DNA of 64,000 nt from Paracoccaceae bacterium (GCA_020832725.1 JAFIEC010000418.1:7975-71974); one strand, 5' to 3'; shown: positions 42,888-54,182, numbered from the stretch's first letter. Translations and numbers: made by a program. The notes: generated by a model from the sequence alone, not told the origin.

Positions 42888-44201
42888 TTACAGGACCTGA
42901 TCTAGCGCGCCGATCAGCCGGTCAAGTTCACCCCGCGACGTATAGTGCACAAACGAGAGTCGCAGCACGCCGTGGCCCGGGTCGATCCCCAGTGCCGCCA
43001 GCGCCCGGTCGGCATAAAAACTGCCGCCGCCCGCCATGATCCCGTGCGCGGCCAGCGCGCGGGCCAGATCGGCGCCGGGGCGGGAGTGGGTCAGCGCCAC
43101 GGTAGGCGCGCGGCCTTCGGCGCGGGCAGGACCCAGAAGGCGCAGGTCATTGCGCCCGGCCACGTAGTCCAGCAGCGGCTGCAGCAGCGCGGTTTCGTGC
43201 CCGCGCATCAGGTCATGCACCGCCGCTGCGCGCCCGGCGGGGCCGGGGTCCGGGCTTTCGGCGTGATGCGCGCCGTAAAGCGCGTCGATGTAATCCGCGA
43301 GCCCGGCGCAGGCAGCGATCTGCGCATGGTCCGGCCCGGCGGGGGTGAAGCGCTTGGTGGGCGCCTCGGCGTTGAAGTAATGCGCCTGGTTGGGCAGGGC
43401 GCGGGCCAGCTCGGGGCGCATGACCATCAGACCCTGATGCGGGCCATAGGTCTTGTAGGCCGAAAACAGGTAGATATCGGCCTCCAGCGCCCCCACATCC
43501 GGCAGCCCGTGCGGCGCATAGGAGACGCCATCGACGCAACTGAAGGCGCCCGCGTCGCGGATCATGGCGCAGAGCGCGGCCACCGGGTTGATCTCGCCCA
43601 CAACGTTCGAGCAATGCGGGAAGGCCACAAGCTTCACCCGTTCGTCCAGCAGGTTCGCCAGCGCGTCCGGGTCCAGATGCCCGGTGTCTGGGTCGAGCGT
43701 CCATTCGCGCACCTCGATCCCGCGCGCTGCCAGCCGTCGCCAGGGGCCGGTGTTGGCCTCGTGGTCCTGATCGGTGACGATGATCGCATCGCCCGGGCGC
43801 AGCATGTCGGAGAAGGCCTGCGCCAGCACATAGGTGTTGCCGGTGGTCGAGGGGCCGAAGCTGAGCGCCTCGGGCGGCACACCCATCATCGCCGACAGCC
43901 GGTCGCGGGCCTCGTCCATTTCGGCACCCGCGTCCTGGCTGGCGGGATAGGCGCCATAGGGCTGCACCTTGCGCATGCGGTAGAAGCGCGTCAGCCGGTC
44001 GATCACCGGCGCGCAGGTGTAGGAGCCGCCCGCGTTTTCAAAGAACGCCTGATCCTGCAGGGATGGTTCGGAAAAGGCAGGAAACTGCGCGCGGACGAAA
44101 CGCAGGTCGAGGGTCGGGGCGTTGGTCGGGGCGTGGGTCGGGGCGCGGGGTGTGGCGGGGGGCGTGGCGGCAGAGCCGGTGAGCGGCGGGGGCGTGGTCA
44201 T
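42888..44201 (-). CDS. Cysteine desulfurase-like class V aminotransferase (VC1184 type)
   Basis: PLP-dependent protein of 437 aa. The ATG at 44201 has AGGAAGGAC upstream, so the much longer upstream frame is not used. The first 30 residues are a low-complexity Pro/Thr/Ala tail built from a 12-base DNA repeat (APTHAPTNAPT). The core has FENAGGSYTCAPVIDRL, SFGPSTTGNTYVLAQ, VTDQDHEANTGPWRRL, LVAFPHCSNVVGEINPV and the Schiff-base lysine in LFSAYKTYGPHQGLMVMRP. It fits the SufS-like VC1184 subfamily, whose substrate is not established. No Fe-S assembly genes are next to it. Confidence 0.85.
   Translation of the reverse strand: MTTPPPLTGSAATPPATPRAPTHAPTNAPTLDLRFVRAQFPAFSEPSLQDQAFFENAGGSYTCAPVIDRLTRFYRMRKVQPYGAYPASQDAGAEMDEARDRLSAMMGVPPEALSFGPSTTGNTYVLAQAFSDMLRPGDAIIVTDQDHEANTGPWRRLAARGIEVREWTLDPDTGHLDPDALANLLDERVKLVAFPHCSNVVGEINPVAALCAMIRDAGAFSCVDGVSYAPHGLPDVGALEADIYLFSAYKTYGPHQGLMVMRPELARALPNQAHYFNAEAPTKRFTPAGPDHAQIAACAGLADYIDALYGAHHAESPDPGPAGRAAAVHDLMRGHETALLQPLLDYVAGRNDLRLLGPARAEGRAPTVALTHSRPGADLARALAAHGIMAGGGSFYADRALAALGIDPGHGVLRLSFVHYTSRGELDRLIGALDQVL
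44112..44147 (-). repeat. Tandem 12-base repeat in desulfurase-like gene
   Basis: Three units: GGTCGGGGCGTT, GGTCGGGGCGTG and GGTCGGGGCGCG. They lie inside the 5' part of the class V aminotransferase gene and encode the Ala-Pro-Thr-(His/Asn) repeats of its N-terminal tail. Unit gain or loss would be in frame. Confidence 0.85.
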
Positions 44202-44232
44202 GGCGGTCCTTCCTGCGGGCGCGGCCGTGTCG

Positions 44233-44256
44233 GCGTGTGGGCGTGTGGGCGTGTGG
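44233..44256. repeat. Tandem 8-base repeat upstream of desulfurase-like gene
   Basis: Three exact copies of GCGTGTGG, 32 to 55 bases upstream of the desulfurase-like ATG on the minus strand, that is within its likely promoter or leader. Unit number could change spacing there; no function is shown. Confidence 0.8.
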
Positions 44257-44320
44257 GCGCGACTGTGCCCGACCGGGCGGCAGATGCAACCCCGTTGGCG
44301 CGTGTGGCCGTGGTTGCAAA

Positions 44321-44394
44321 AGCGCCCCCTCAGCGCCCCGCCCGCCCGCCCATGGCGCTTCGGGGGCGCTGCCCGGCGCAAAGGCGCGCCGGGC
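44321..44394 (-). repeat. Palindromic C-tract-loop element, copy 2, with second hairpin
   Basis: Outer arms AGCGCCCC (44321-44328) and GGGGCGCT (44363-44370) and inner arms AGCGCC/GGCGCT enclose four C tracts separated by single G residues (44336-44351). A second hairpin GCCCGGCGC/GCGCCGGGC follows at 44371-44394. It lies between the broken SDR gene and the desulfurase-like gene. It is nearly the reverse complement of the copy at the right end of the window. Confidence 0.85.
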
Positions 44395-44404
44395 AAGGGG
44401 GCGT

Positions 44405-45022
44405 TCAGCGCCGGACGCCGGCCGAGCCGTCAAGCATGGTGCCGGCGATGGCGCGTGCGGCATGCGACAGCAGGAAGCGCACCGCCTGAGCGACCGCGTC
44501 GGCGTGACTTCGTCGGCGTGACCCGGCCAACCGGTCGCGGTCAGTCCGGTGCACTGGCGGATGACCTCGGGCGCCGGGGGCGGTCGCGTTGCCCCGAAGT
44601 CCGCGCCGACCCAGCGCGCTGGCGCCGCAGAAATTCACCACCAATCCGCCGGTCTGCGGATACGGCAGCGCCGCGCCGATCCGCGCCAGCGGCGCCGTCA
44701 CGTTCACCGCGAACACCTGCCTGGCCAGACCCGGGGCGCATGGCTCCATCGGCGGTTCGGGCAGGGCTGCTGCGGCATTGTTCACGAACCCGTCCAGCCG
44801 CCCGAACCGGTCGATGACGGCGGCGATGATCCCGGCTGCCGGGGCCGTGGCAAGATCGGCCTGATGGACAAGCGCGTGCGGATGCCGGAACGAAAACACC
44901 GCAGCCTCCTCGGCTGCGGTGTTCCAGGTGATGGCGATGTCATGGTCCGGCGCCAGACCTTCGGCGATGGCGCGCCCGATCCCGCGCGCGCCGCCAGTTA
45001 TCAGAATGGCCCGCCGGGCCAC
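44405..45022 (-). pseudogene. Degenerate short-chain dehydrogenase/reductase
   Basis: A 205-codon frame starting at a GTG 5 bases after the acnA stop. The N-terminal half is a normal SDR: ILITGGARGIGRAIAEG (NAD(P) loop), VNNAAAALPEPP and LVVNFCGASAL. After that the expected active-site YxxxK helix and the RVNAVAPG segment are missing; instead the frame reads GRRGLRGNATAPGARGHPPVH before rejoining recognisable AVAQAVRFLL and AIAGTMLDG near the end. The full-length family is about 240-250 residues. A small tandem duplication (GTCGGCGTGAC twice near 44505-44530) lies in the damaged part. I infer loss of catalytic function, though a sequencing frameshift pair could mimic this. Confidence 0.72.
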
Positions 45023-45027
45023 CGGCC

Positions 45028-47805
<2,778 letters not shown>

Positions 47806-47897
47806 GGTCTGGCCTCCCATCTGGGTTGCTGATCGGGGAATTCTGCGCAGGACATGCCTTATTGCGGGGCTTCGATCAAGGGGCTGGCGGCAAAATT

Positions 47898-47928
47898 GTA
47901 TACCGTTGTGCACAAAAATCCGTGCAAC
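47898..47928 (-). promoter_or_regulatory. Possible promoter and palindrome upstream of acnA
   Basis: On the minus strand TTGCAC (47928-47923) and TATACA (47903-47898) resemble -35 and -10 boxes, but the spacing of 19 bases is long. Between them is the perfect palindrome TTGTGCACAA (47907-47916), a plausible operator. The site lies about 100 bases upstream of acnA in the 220-base divergent gap with the DUF1223 gene. No regulator is assigned. Confidence 0.35.
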
Positions 47929-48025
47929 AGTGTCGCGCAATCGCGCGCTCTCTCAAAACCTTGATTGGCCGAGGCAGGGATGCTTGGTTAGATACGCTCC
48001 ACCCGGTCCCAAGAGGCATTCGCGC

Positions 48026-48733
48026 ATGCGTATCCTGCTCAGCACTCTCGCCGCGTCCCTTCTGCTGCTGGCGGGTGCCTCCCGGGCCGACGCCTCGGAT
48101 AACGTGGTGGTGCTGGAACTCTTCACTTCGCAGGGCTGTGCCGCGTGTCCTCCGGCGGACGAACTGATCGGCGCCTTCGCCGGGCGCGATGACGTTATCG
48201 CGCTCAGCCTGCATGTGGATTACTGGGACTATATCGGCTGGGAAGACAGCTTCGCCGATGCGGTCTTCACCGAACGGCAGAAGCGCTATGCGCGGAGCTG
48301 GAACCGGTCCACGGTCTTCACCCCGCAGATCATCATCGGCGGCATGGATGAGGCCAAGAGCGCGCGGCGTTCGGTGGTCAACGATCTGCTGGCGGAACAC
48401 AAGGCCCGCCCCGCGCGGGTGCATCTGTCGATGACCCGGGGCGAGGGGGGGGCGCTGCGCGTCGAGGCAACGGCCGAGCCGCCGCTGAGTTCCGAGGCGG
48501 ACGTGGTGCTGATCCGCTACACGCCCCATGCGGCGGTCGAGGTGACGTCGGGCGAAAACAACGGTCGCCGCCTGACGCACTTCAACGTTGTGACCAGCCT
48601 CGAAACCGTGACGCGCTGGGACGGGCAGGGCACGCTGCAGTTGACGATTTCGGCGCCCGGGGATGATCCGGCGGTGGTGATGGTGCAGGAAAAGGGGCAG
48701 GGCGCGGTGCTGGCGGCGGCGCGCCGGCGCTGA
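48026..48733 (+). CDS. DUF1223 thioredoxin-fold exported protein
   Basis: Exported protein of 235 aa: signal peptide MRILLSTLAASLLLLAGASRADA, then the DUF1223 opening VVVLELFTSQGCAACPPADELIG with a CxxCPPAD cysteine pair in a thioredoxin-like position. LSLHVDYWDYIGWEDSFAD and YTPQIIIGG-like VFTPQIIIGGMDEAKSARR are conserved across the family. It is probably a periplasmic redox or metal-linked protein; no reaction is known. It is divergent from acnA. Confidence 0.88.
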   Translation: MRILLSTLAASLLLLAGASRADASDNVVVLELFTSQGCAACPPADELIGAFAGRDDVIALSLHVDYWDYIGWEDSFADAVFTERQKRYARSWNRSTVFTPQIIIGGMDEAKSARRSVVNDLLAEHKARPARVHLSMTRGEGGALRVEATAEPPLSSEADVVLIRYTPHAAVEVTSGENNGRRLTHFNVVTSLETVTRWDGQGTLQLTISAPGDDPAVVMVQEKGQGAVLAAARRR

Positions 48734-48840
48734 CGGTACGCGTGCGCTGCCTTGCTCTGCGCGCGCGCCCCGTTTGCCCTGCGCGCGCCCGCGCTGCCCG
48801 AACGCGGCGTCCTGCGATGTGCGGCCGTGACGGTTCCGCC

Positions 48841-48918
48841 CGCCCGGCGCGCCTGCGCGCCGGGCGGCGCCCGCGAAGGGTGCCGGGGCGGGTGGGTGGG
48901 GCACCCTGAGCGGGCGCC
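48841..48918 (-). repeat. Palindromic G-tract-loop element, copy 3, with second hairpin
   Basis: First hairpin: CGCCCGGCGCG (48841-48851) and CGCGCCGGGCG (48856-48866). Second: outer arms GGCGCCCGC (48866-48874) and GCGGGCGCC (48910-48918), inner arms GGGTGCC/GGCACCC. The loop holds GGGG, GGG, GGG and GGGG tracts with single-base spacers (48885-48901), a textbook G-quadruplex pattern on the plus strand. It lies in the 221-base gap between two convergent genes. Confidence 0.9.
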
Positions 48919-48954
48919 TTCCTGCCCCGGGCGGGCGGAGCTTGATGCCCGGTG

Positions 48955-49872
48955 TCACCCCTGCGGCGTGCCCGCCTTGCTCGGCTTGTCGCGTTCCAGC
49001 CCCAGTTGACGCTCGCGCCAGATGATGATGACCCCGGCGGCGATGACCAGGCTGGCGCCGAACAGCATCGGCGCGGTCGGCACCTCGGAAAACACCCAGT
49101 AGCCGATGGCCAGCGAAAACAGGATCTGCACATAGCCGAAGGGCGCGATGACCGAGACATCGGCATCGCGGTAGCTCGAGGTCAGGCAGACCTGCCCCAG
49201 CCCGCCGAGCAACCCCGCCAGCACCAGAAACGCCGCCGCCTGTGCCCCGGGGATCACCCAGCCGAAGGGCAGGGTCAGCAGGGACAGCGCGCTGGCGGTG
49301 ATGGAAAACCAGAACACGATCGCGGGCGTGGTCTCGGTATTGACCAGCTTGCGCAGGAACACCTGCGCCAGTGCCACGAAGACCGCCCCCATCAGCACCA
49401 GGATGGCGCCCAGCGCCTCGCCGGTGCCGAGGTCCGCATCCAGGCTCAGGCGGGGCCAGATCACGACCATCACACCCACCATGCCCAGCGCCACGGCGCT
49501 CAAACGGAAGGCGCGCACCTGCTCACCCAGGAACATGGCGGCAAAGACCACGGTCAGAATCGGTGCGGCAAAGCCGATGGCGGTGACCTCGGGCAGCGGC
49601 AGGAAGGCCAGCCCGGCGAATCCCAGCCCCATGGCCGCCGTGCCGATCAGCCCGCGCCAGAAATGGCCCAGCGGGTTGGCGGTCTTCAGCCCGGTCGCAA
49701 GTTCCCGCCGCCAGGCCAGCCACAAAAGGATCACCGGCAGCGCGAAAAAGGAGCGGAAGAACACCGCCTGTCCCGGCGGCACGGTGTCCGAGACCGCCTT
49801 GATCAGCGAGGCCATGACGATGAAGAACATCATCGACAGGACCTTCAGGGCAATGCCGCGCAGCGGGCGCAT
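48955..49872 (-). CDS. DMT (EamA) family transporter
   Basis: Ten-helix drug/metabolite transporter superfamily protein, 305 aa, with two EamA halves (residues about 10-140 and 150-285). The chosen ATG gives MRPLRGIALKVLSMMFFIVMASLIKAVSDTVPPGQAVFFRS, as in S-adenosylmethionine-uptake or RhaT-like relatives. Further motifs are LPEVTAIGFAAPILTVVFAAMFLGE and YVQILFSLAIGYWVFSEVP. The substrate is unknown. It converges with the DUF1223 gene. Hairpin elements lie in the gaps on both sides. Confidence 0.88.
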   Translation of the reverse strand: MRPLRGIALKVLSMMFFIVMASLIKAVSDTVPPGQAVFFRSFFALPVILLWLAWRRELATGLKTANPLGHFWRGLIGTAAMGLGFAGLAFLPLPEVTAIGFAAPILTVVFAAMFLGEQVRAFRLSAVALGMVGVMVVIWPRLSLDADLGTGEALGAILVLMGAVFVALAQVFLRKLVNTETTPAIVFWFSITASALSLLTLPFGWVIPGAQAAAFLVLAGLLGGLGQVCLTSSYRDADVSVIAPFGYVQILFSLAIGYWVFSEVPTAPMLFGASLVIAAGVIIIWRERQLGLERDKPSKAGTPQG

Positions 49873-50010
49873 GACGACTCCATAACTTAACCTGTTCAAT
49901 ACATCCCCATGGTCCGGGAATGGCAACCCCCTGCGCCGCGCAGGACCTTCTGCATGCGCTTCGCGGGATTGCCTCTGACCCGGCGTGCTGTATCTGTCGG
50001 GTGTGGCCAG

Positions 50011-50085
50011 AGCGCCCGCCCGCCGGACCCACCCACCCGCCCCGTCCGCCGGGCGGGCGCTGCCATGTGCCTGCAGGCACATGGC
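50011..50085 (+). repeat. Palindromic C-tract-loop element, copy 4, with second hairpin
   Basis: Arms of 18 bases (50011-50028 and 50044-50061, one mismatch) enclose exactly the 15-base core CCACCCACCCGCCCC. A perfect 24-base palindrome follows at 50062-50085. This is the cleanest copy in the window. It lies in the 257-base divergent gap between the DMT transporter and the SseB-like gene. Confidence 0.92.
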
Positions 50086-50129
50086 GCGCAGCCGCTTCGG
50101 AAGACCACGCCCAGAGCACGGAACCTGCC

Positions 50130-50972
50130 ATGTCCGATCCGACCGACCCCGCCGCCGGTGGCGCCACCGCGGACCCCGCCGCCGAAACCGCGCTGGACCA
50201 TGCCTGGCGCGCGGTGCTGGCCCGGCCCGGGGATGATGCCGCGCGGCTGGGCTTCTACGCCCGCCTGAGCGAGGCCGAACTCTTCCTGCTGCTGGAGCGC
50301 GACCCCGAGGGCGAGCGGATCGACCCGCGCGTGTTCCCGCTGGAGGACGGCCCCATGGTGGTGGCCTTCGATACCGAGTCCCGGCTGGCCGATTTCACCG
50401 GCATGGCGGCGCCCTATGTGGCGGTGCCGGGCCGCGCGCTTGTGCGGCTGCTGGCCGATGCCGAACCGCCGCTGGCGCTGGGGCTGAACCTGGGGGATGC
50501 GCCCTCGGCCCGGCACCTGCCGCCCGAGGTGCTGGCCTGGCTGGCCGATGCGCTGTCGCGCCGCCCCGCCGAAGTGCAGGCCGCGATCACCGCGATCGAC
50601 GCGCCGCGCGGATTGCCCGAATCGCTGCTCCCGGCGCTGGATGCGCGGCTGGCGCGGGCCGGGGGGCTGGCGGCGCTGGCCTGGCTGGTCGCGGTCCGCT
50701 ACGCCGGGGGCGGCGGCGGTCACATGCTGGCCTTCATCGATCCCGCACCGGGCGCCGAACCGACGCTGGCCCGCGCCCTGGGCGAGGCGCTCACCTTCTC
50801 GGGGGTCGAGGCGGGGGTGCTCGACATTGCCTTCTTCGCGGCCTCTGACCCGGTGGCGGCGCGTCTGGCGCGGGTGGGGCTGCGGTTCGACCTGCCGGTG
50901 CCCGCCAATGCCCCCGCGCGCCCGGCGGTGCCGCCGGGCATGGACCCGGACCGCCCGCCAAGGCTGCGCTGA
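50130..50972 (+). CDS. SseB-like protein
   Basis: Cytosolic protein of 280 aa with an SseB N-terminal domain. Sequence visible: FYARLSEAELFLLLE, VFPLEDGPMVVAFDTESRLADFTG and PYVAVPGRALVRLLA. A less conserved second part follows with HMLAFIDPAPGAEPTLARALGEALTFSGVEAGVLDIAFF. The role in this family is unclear; enteric SseB is linked to serine-sensitivity phenotypes. The ATG at 50130 follows GAACCTGCC with no strong ribosome-binding site. It lies upstream of pabB, 170 bases apart. Confidence 0.82.
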   Translation: MSDPTDPAAGGATADPAAETALDHAWRAVLARPGDDAARLGFYARLSEAELFLLLERDPEGERIDPRVFPLEDGPMVVAFDTESRLADFTGMAAPYVAVPGRALVRLLADAEPPLALGLNLGDAPSARHLPPEVLAWLADALSRRPAEVQAAITAIDAPRGLPESLLPALDARLARAGGLAALAWLVAVRYAGGGGGHMLAFIDPAPGAEPTLARALGEALTFSGVEAGVLDIAFFAASDPVAARLARVGLRFDLPVPANAPARPAVPPGMDPDRPPRLR

Positions 50973-51142
50973 CCGGGCCGACGCCTGGCTTGTCCGGCCC
51001 TGCGCGCCGCCGCGCAGGCCTTGCCCGAGGACGACTCCGCAGGCCCCACGGCGTGGACCTCTTGCCCCGCGGGACCGCGCCGCTGTGCACGGCATGCGCG
51101 CGCCGGCAGCCACCGGCCAACCCTACCGGCCCGCCGTCAAAC

Positions 51143-52348
51143 ATGCTATTGCGCCTGCGAGCCAGCGCCTGTGGCGACTCGCCCCGAGACAGTGGAACCG
51201 CCGCCTTGATCGTCATCGAACACGGACCCGGCGGGCAGGCAGTGACCTTCCCGCGCATCCGCACCCTGCTTTGCGCCCGCACCCCCGACGAGGTGCCCGC
51301 CGCGCTGCAGGCGGCCGAGGAGGCACGCCGTGCGGGCGCCTGGGTGGCCGGGTATCTGGCCTATCAGTCCGGCTGCGTCTTCGAGCCGCGCCTGCGCGAC
51401 TGCGTCAAGCTTGCCATTCCCGGCGAACCGCTGGTCCTGCTCGCCGTCTGCGACGCGCCCGAACCCGCCGATGCGGTTCTGGCGCAGGCGGCACAGGCCG
51501 CGGGCAGCGCGGCCCTGACCCCGCCGACACCGCTGATCCAGCGCGCGGCCTATGATGCGGCCATGGCGCGGCTGCTGGACTACATCGCCGCCGGGGACTG
51601 CTATCAGGTCAACCTGACCTTTCCGCTCGAAGCGCGGCTGATCGGCGGGACGGCGCTGGGCCTCTACGGTGCGCTGCGGGCGCGCCAGCAGGTGGGTTAC
51701 GGCGCCTTCATCGATCTGGGGGCGGGGCCGGTGGTGATCTCGCGCAGCCCGGAGCTGTTCTTTCACGTCACCGACGGGGTGATCGAAAGCCGCCCCATGA
51801 AGGGCACCGCACCCCGCAGCGACGATCCGGCCGAGGATGCCCGCCTGGCCGCCGCGCTGTCGGACAGCGAAAAGGTGCTGGCCGAAAACCTGATGATCGT
51901 GGACCTGCTGCGCAACGACATCGGGCGTATATCCGAGATCGGCTCGGTTTCGGTCCCGGAACTCTTTGCCGTGGAAAGCTTCGCCACCGTGCACCAGATG
52001 AGCAGCCGCATTCGGGGCCGCCTGCGCCCCGGGGCCGGGCTGGGCGCGCTGATGACGGCGCTGTTTCCCTGCGGCTCGGTCACCGGTGCGCCGAAGATCC
52101 GCGCCATGCAGATCATCGCCGAGCTGGAACCGCATCCGCGCGGGGTCTATTGCGGGGCCATCGGCTGGGCGGCGCCGGATGGCAACCAGTGCTGGTCGGT
52201 GGCGATCCGCACCCTGCGGCTTTACCCGGACGGGCGGGTGCTGGCGAATGTGGGCGGCGGCGTGGTGCAGGACAGCACCGCACCGGGCGAATGGGAGGAG
52301 GCGCTGTGGAAGGCACGCTTCATGCAGGGGCTGACGCGCCCGGGCTGA
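51143..52348 (+). CDS. pabB: Aminodeoxychorismate synthase component I
   Basis: Chorismate-binding enzyme making 4-amino-4-deoxychorismate for folate, 401 aa from the ATG at 51143. A TTG at 51206, giving LIVIEHGPGG, fits the usual family N-terminus and is a credible alternative start. Motifs are GDCYQVNLTFPLEA, SRSPELFFHV, SRPMKGTAPR, EKVLAENLMIVDLLRNDIGRI and FPCGSVTGAPKIRAMQII. The glutamine amidotransferase partner PabA is not in the window. The gene overlaps pabC by 43 bases. Confidence 0.93.
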   Translation: MLLRLRASACGDSPRDSGTAALIVIEHGPGGQAVTFPRIRTLLCARTPDEVPAALQAAEEARRAGAWVAGYLAYQSGCVFEPRLRDCVKLAIPGEPLVLLAVCDAPEPADAVLAQAAQAAGSAALTPPTPLIQRAAYDAAMARLLDYIAAGDCYQVNLTFPLEARLIGGTALGLYGALRARQQVGYGAFIDLGAGPVVISRSPELFFHVTDGVIESRPMKGTAPRSDDPAEDARLAAALSDSEKVLAENLMIVDLLRNDIGRISEIGSVSVPELFAVESFATVHQMSSRIRGRLRPGAGLGALMTALFPCGSVTGAPKIRAMQIIAELEPHPRGVYCGAIGWAAPDGNQCWSVAIRTLRLYPDGRVLANVGGGVVQDSTAPGEWEEALWKARFMQGLTRPG

Positions 52349-52953
52349 AACTCATCGAAACCATGCGCTGGGACGGGCACGCCGTGGCGCATTGGCCGCT
52401 GCACCGCGCGCGGCTGGCGGCGGGCGCGAAGGCGCTGGGCTGGAACCTGCCCGATATCACCCCGTCCGGCCCCGCGGGCACGCCCGCCCGCCTGCGCCTG
52501 ACCCTCGATGCCCGTGGCCGGATCGAACAGACCCACGGCCCGCTGCCACCGGCGGCGACGCTGTGGCGGCTGGGGATGGCGGCGGAATGCCTGCGCTCCG
52601 ACGATCCCTGGCTGCGGATCAAGTCCACCCGCCGCGAAACCTATGACACCGCCCGCGCGGCGCTGCCCGAGGGGCTGGACGAGGTGATCTTTCTCAACGA
52701 ACGCGGCGAGGTCTGCGACGGCACCATCACCACGCTGTTCTTTGACCGGGGCGCCGGCATGCGCACGCCACCGCTGAGCAGCGGGTTGCTGCCCGGCGTG
52801 CTGCGCGCCGCCCGCGCCGTCCCCGAAGAGGTGCTGCTGGCCCGCGATCTTCCGCATGTGCGGCTCTGGGTCGGCAACGCCCTGCGCGGGCTGGTCCCGG
52901 CCGTATGGATCGATTTGCCCCCTGTTGCGCCGCACCGGCGTTCGGCGCCCTAG
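52306..52953 (+). CDS. pabC: Aminodeoxychorismate lyase (class IV aminotransferase)
   Basis: Fold-type IV PLP enzyme, 215 aa, releasing 4-aminobenzoate and pyruvate. The GTG start has GGGAGGAGG five bases upstream inside pabB; an ATG at 52363 is a shorter alternative. Visible signatures are LIETMRWDG, WPLHRARL and the lysine in LRIKSTRRETYD. EVIFLNERGEVCDGTITTLFF and LLPGVLR are also present. It ends TAG shortly before the DUF2793 gene. The coding overlap with pabB makes stoichiometric expression of the two steps likely. Confidence 0.92.
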   Translation: MEGTLHAGADAPGLKLIETMRWDGHAVAHWPLHRARLAAGAKALGWNLPDITPSGPAGTPARLRLTLDARGRIEQTHGPLPPAATLWRLGMAAECLRSDDPWLRIKSTRRETYDTARAALPEGLDEVIFLNERGEVCDGTITTLFFDRGAGMRTPPLSSGLLPGVLRAARAVPEEVLLARDLPHVRLWVGNALRGLVPAVWIDLPPVAPHRRSAP

Positions 52954-53012
52954 GCCCCCGTTGACGCGGGCGCGGCAGGATCGCGCCGATCCCGCGCTCA
53001 ACGGAGACCGCC

Positions 53013-54182
53013 ATGCCCGACGATTCGCCCAGACTGGGCCTGCCCTTCCTGCTGCCCGCGCAGGCACAGAAACACGTCACCCATAACGAGGCGCTGGAGC
53101 GGCTCGACCTGCTGGTGCAACTGACGGTCGAGGCGTTTGACGCCAACACCCCGCCGACGCTGCCGCTTGACGGGCAGGTCTGGGCGCTGGGGCTGGCGCC
53201 TTCGGGCGTCTGGGCGGGGCAGGCGGGGCGGCTGGCGGCCTGGGTGAACGGCGCCTGGGTCTTCGTCACGCCGCAAACCGGCTGGCGCGCGGCCATGGGT
53301 GATGCGCTGCGGATCTGGGACGGCAGCGTCTGGGTGACCCCCGCGCCCGGCGCGCTGGACAACCTGCCCGGCGTGGGGATCAACGCCAGCCACGACGCCA
53401 CCAACCGCCTGAGCGTGGCCGCCGACGCCACGCTGCTGAACCACGCGGGCGCGGGCCACCAGCTCAAGCTGAACAAGGCCGCGCCCGCCGATACCGCCAG
53501 CCTGCTGTTCCAGACCGGGTTCTCGGGCCGGGCCGAGATGGGCACCGCCGGGTCGGATGCCTTCGTCATCAAGGTCAGTGCCGATGGCGCTAGCTGGCAC
53601 GATGGCGCCATCTTCGACCCGGCCAGCGGCGCCGCCAGCCTGCCGGGGGGGCTGGAGGTCACGGGCCTGATCACCGGCAGCGCGGTCACGGCGGATGCCA
53701 CGGACACCACGCCGGGGCGGCTGCTGACCACCGGGGCGGGGCATGCGCAACTGGACCCCGGACTCTATCGGCAGGGCAATATCCTCGGCCCGGTTGCCCT
53801 GACGGCGGGCCTGCCCTCGGGGGCGGTTCTGGACCATGACGAGACCCCGGACGGGCATGTCCTGCGGCTGGCGGATGGCACGCAACTGTGCTGGATGACC
53901 CGCGATCTGGGCGCGATCCTGGCCCATGGCTCGGGCAGCTTTTCCAGCCCCTACCGCACCGCGGCGCTGACGCTGACCTTTCCCGCCGCCTTCGACGGCC
54001 CGCCCGCGCTGGTCCTGACCGCCACCATCCCCGGCGCCAGCGCCACCGCGCGGCTGCTCCACGCAAGCCATGGCGCGATCACCGCGACCCAGGCCGCCGG
54101 GGTGCAGGCCTGGCGCGGCAACGGCAACAGCACCGCCGGCGATGCGATCCTTTCGGCGCTGGCCATAGGGCGCTGGGCCTGA
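53013..54182 (+). CDS. DUF2793 protein, possible gene-transfer-agent or phage spike protein
   Basis: Protein of 389 aa with the DUF2793 opening PRLGLPFLLPAQAQKHVTHNEALERLDLLVQL and LAAWVNGAWVFVTPQTGWRA. The middle is a repeat-rich, Asn/Asp/Gly-containing beta-type region (NASHDATNRLSVAADATLLNHAGAGHQLKLNKA, and NSTAGDAILSALAIGRWA at the end). DUF2793 proteins occur in phage tails, and in Rhodobacteraceae some are head-spike proteins of gene transfer agents encoded away from the main cluster. That specific role is inferred from memory. No other phage gene is near. Confidence 0.75.
   Translation: MPDDSPRLGLPFLLPAQAQKHVTHNEALERLDLLVQLTVEAFDANTPPTLPLDGQVWALGLAPSGVWAGQAGRLAAWVNGAWVFVTPQTGWRAAMGDALRIWDGSVWVTPAPGALDNLPGVGINASHDATNRLSVAADATLLNHAGAGHQLKLNKAAPADTASLLFQTGFSGRAEMGTAGSDAFVIKVSADGASWHDGAIFDPASGAASLPGGLEVTGLITGSAVTADATDTTPGRLLTTGAGHAQLDPGLYRQGNILGPVALTAGLPSGAVLDHDETPDGHVLRLADGTQLCWMTRDLGAILAHGSGSFSSPYRTAALTLTFPAAFDGPPALVLTATIPGASATARLLHASHGAITATQAAGVQAWRGNGNSTAGDAILSALAIGRWA

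Noticed and set aside
44112..44256. Short tandem repeats as a possible CRISPR array
   Set aside because: Units are 8 and 12 bases in direct tandem without spacers; no cas genes anywhere in the window.
53013..54182. Prophage remnant around the DUF2793 gene
   Set aside because: No integrase, portal, terminase or tail genes nearby; both sides are housekeeping genes.
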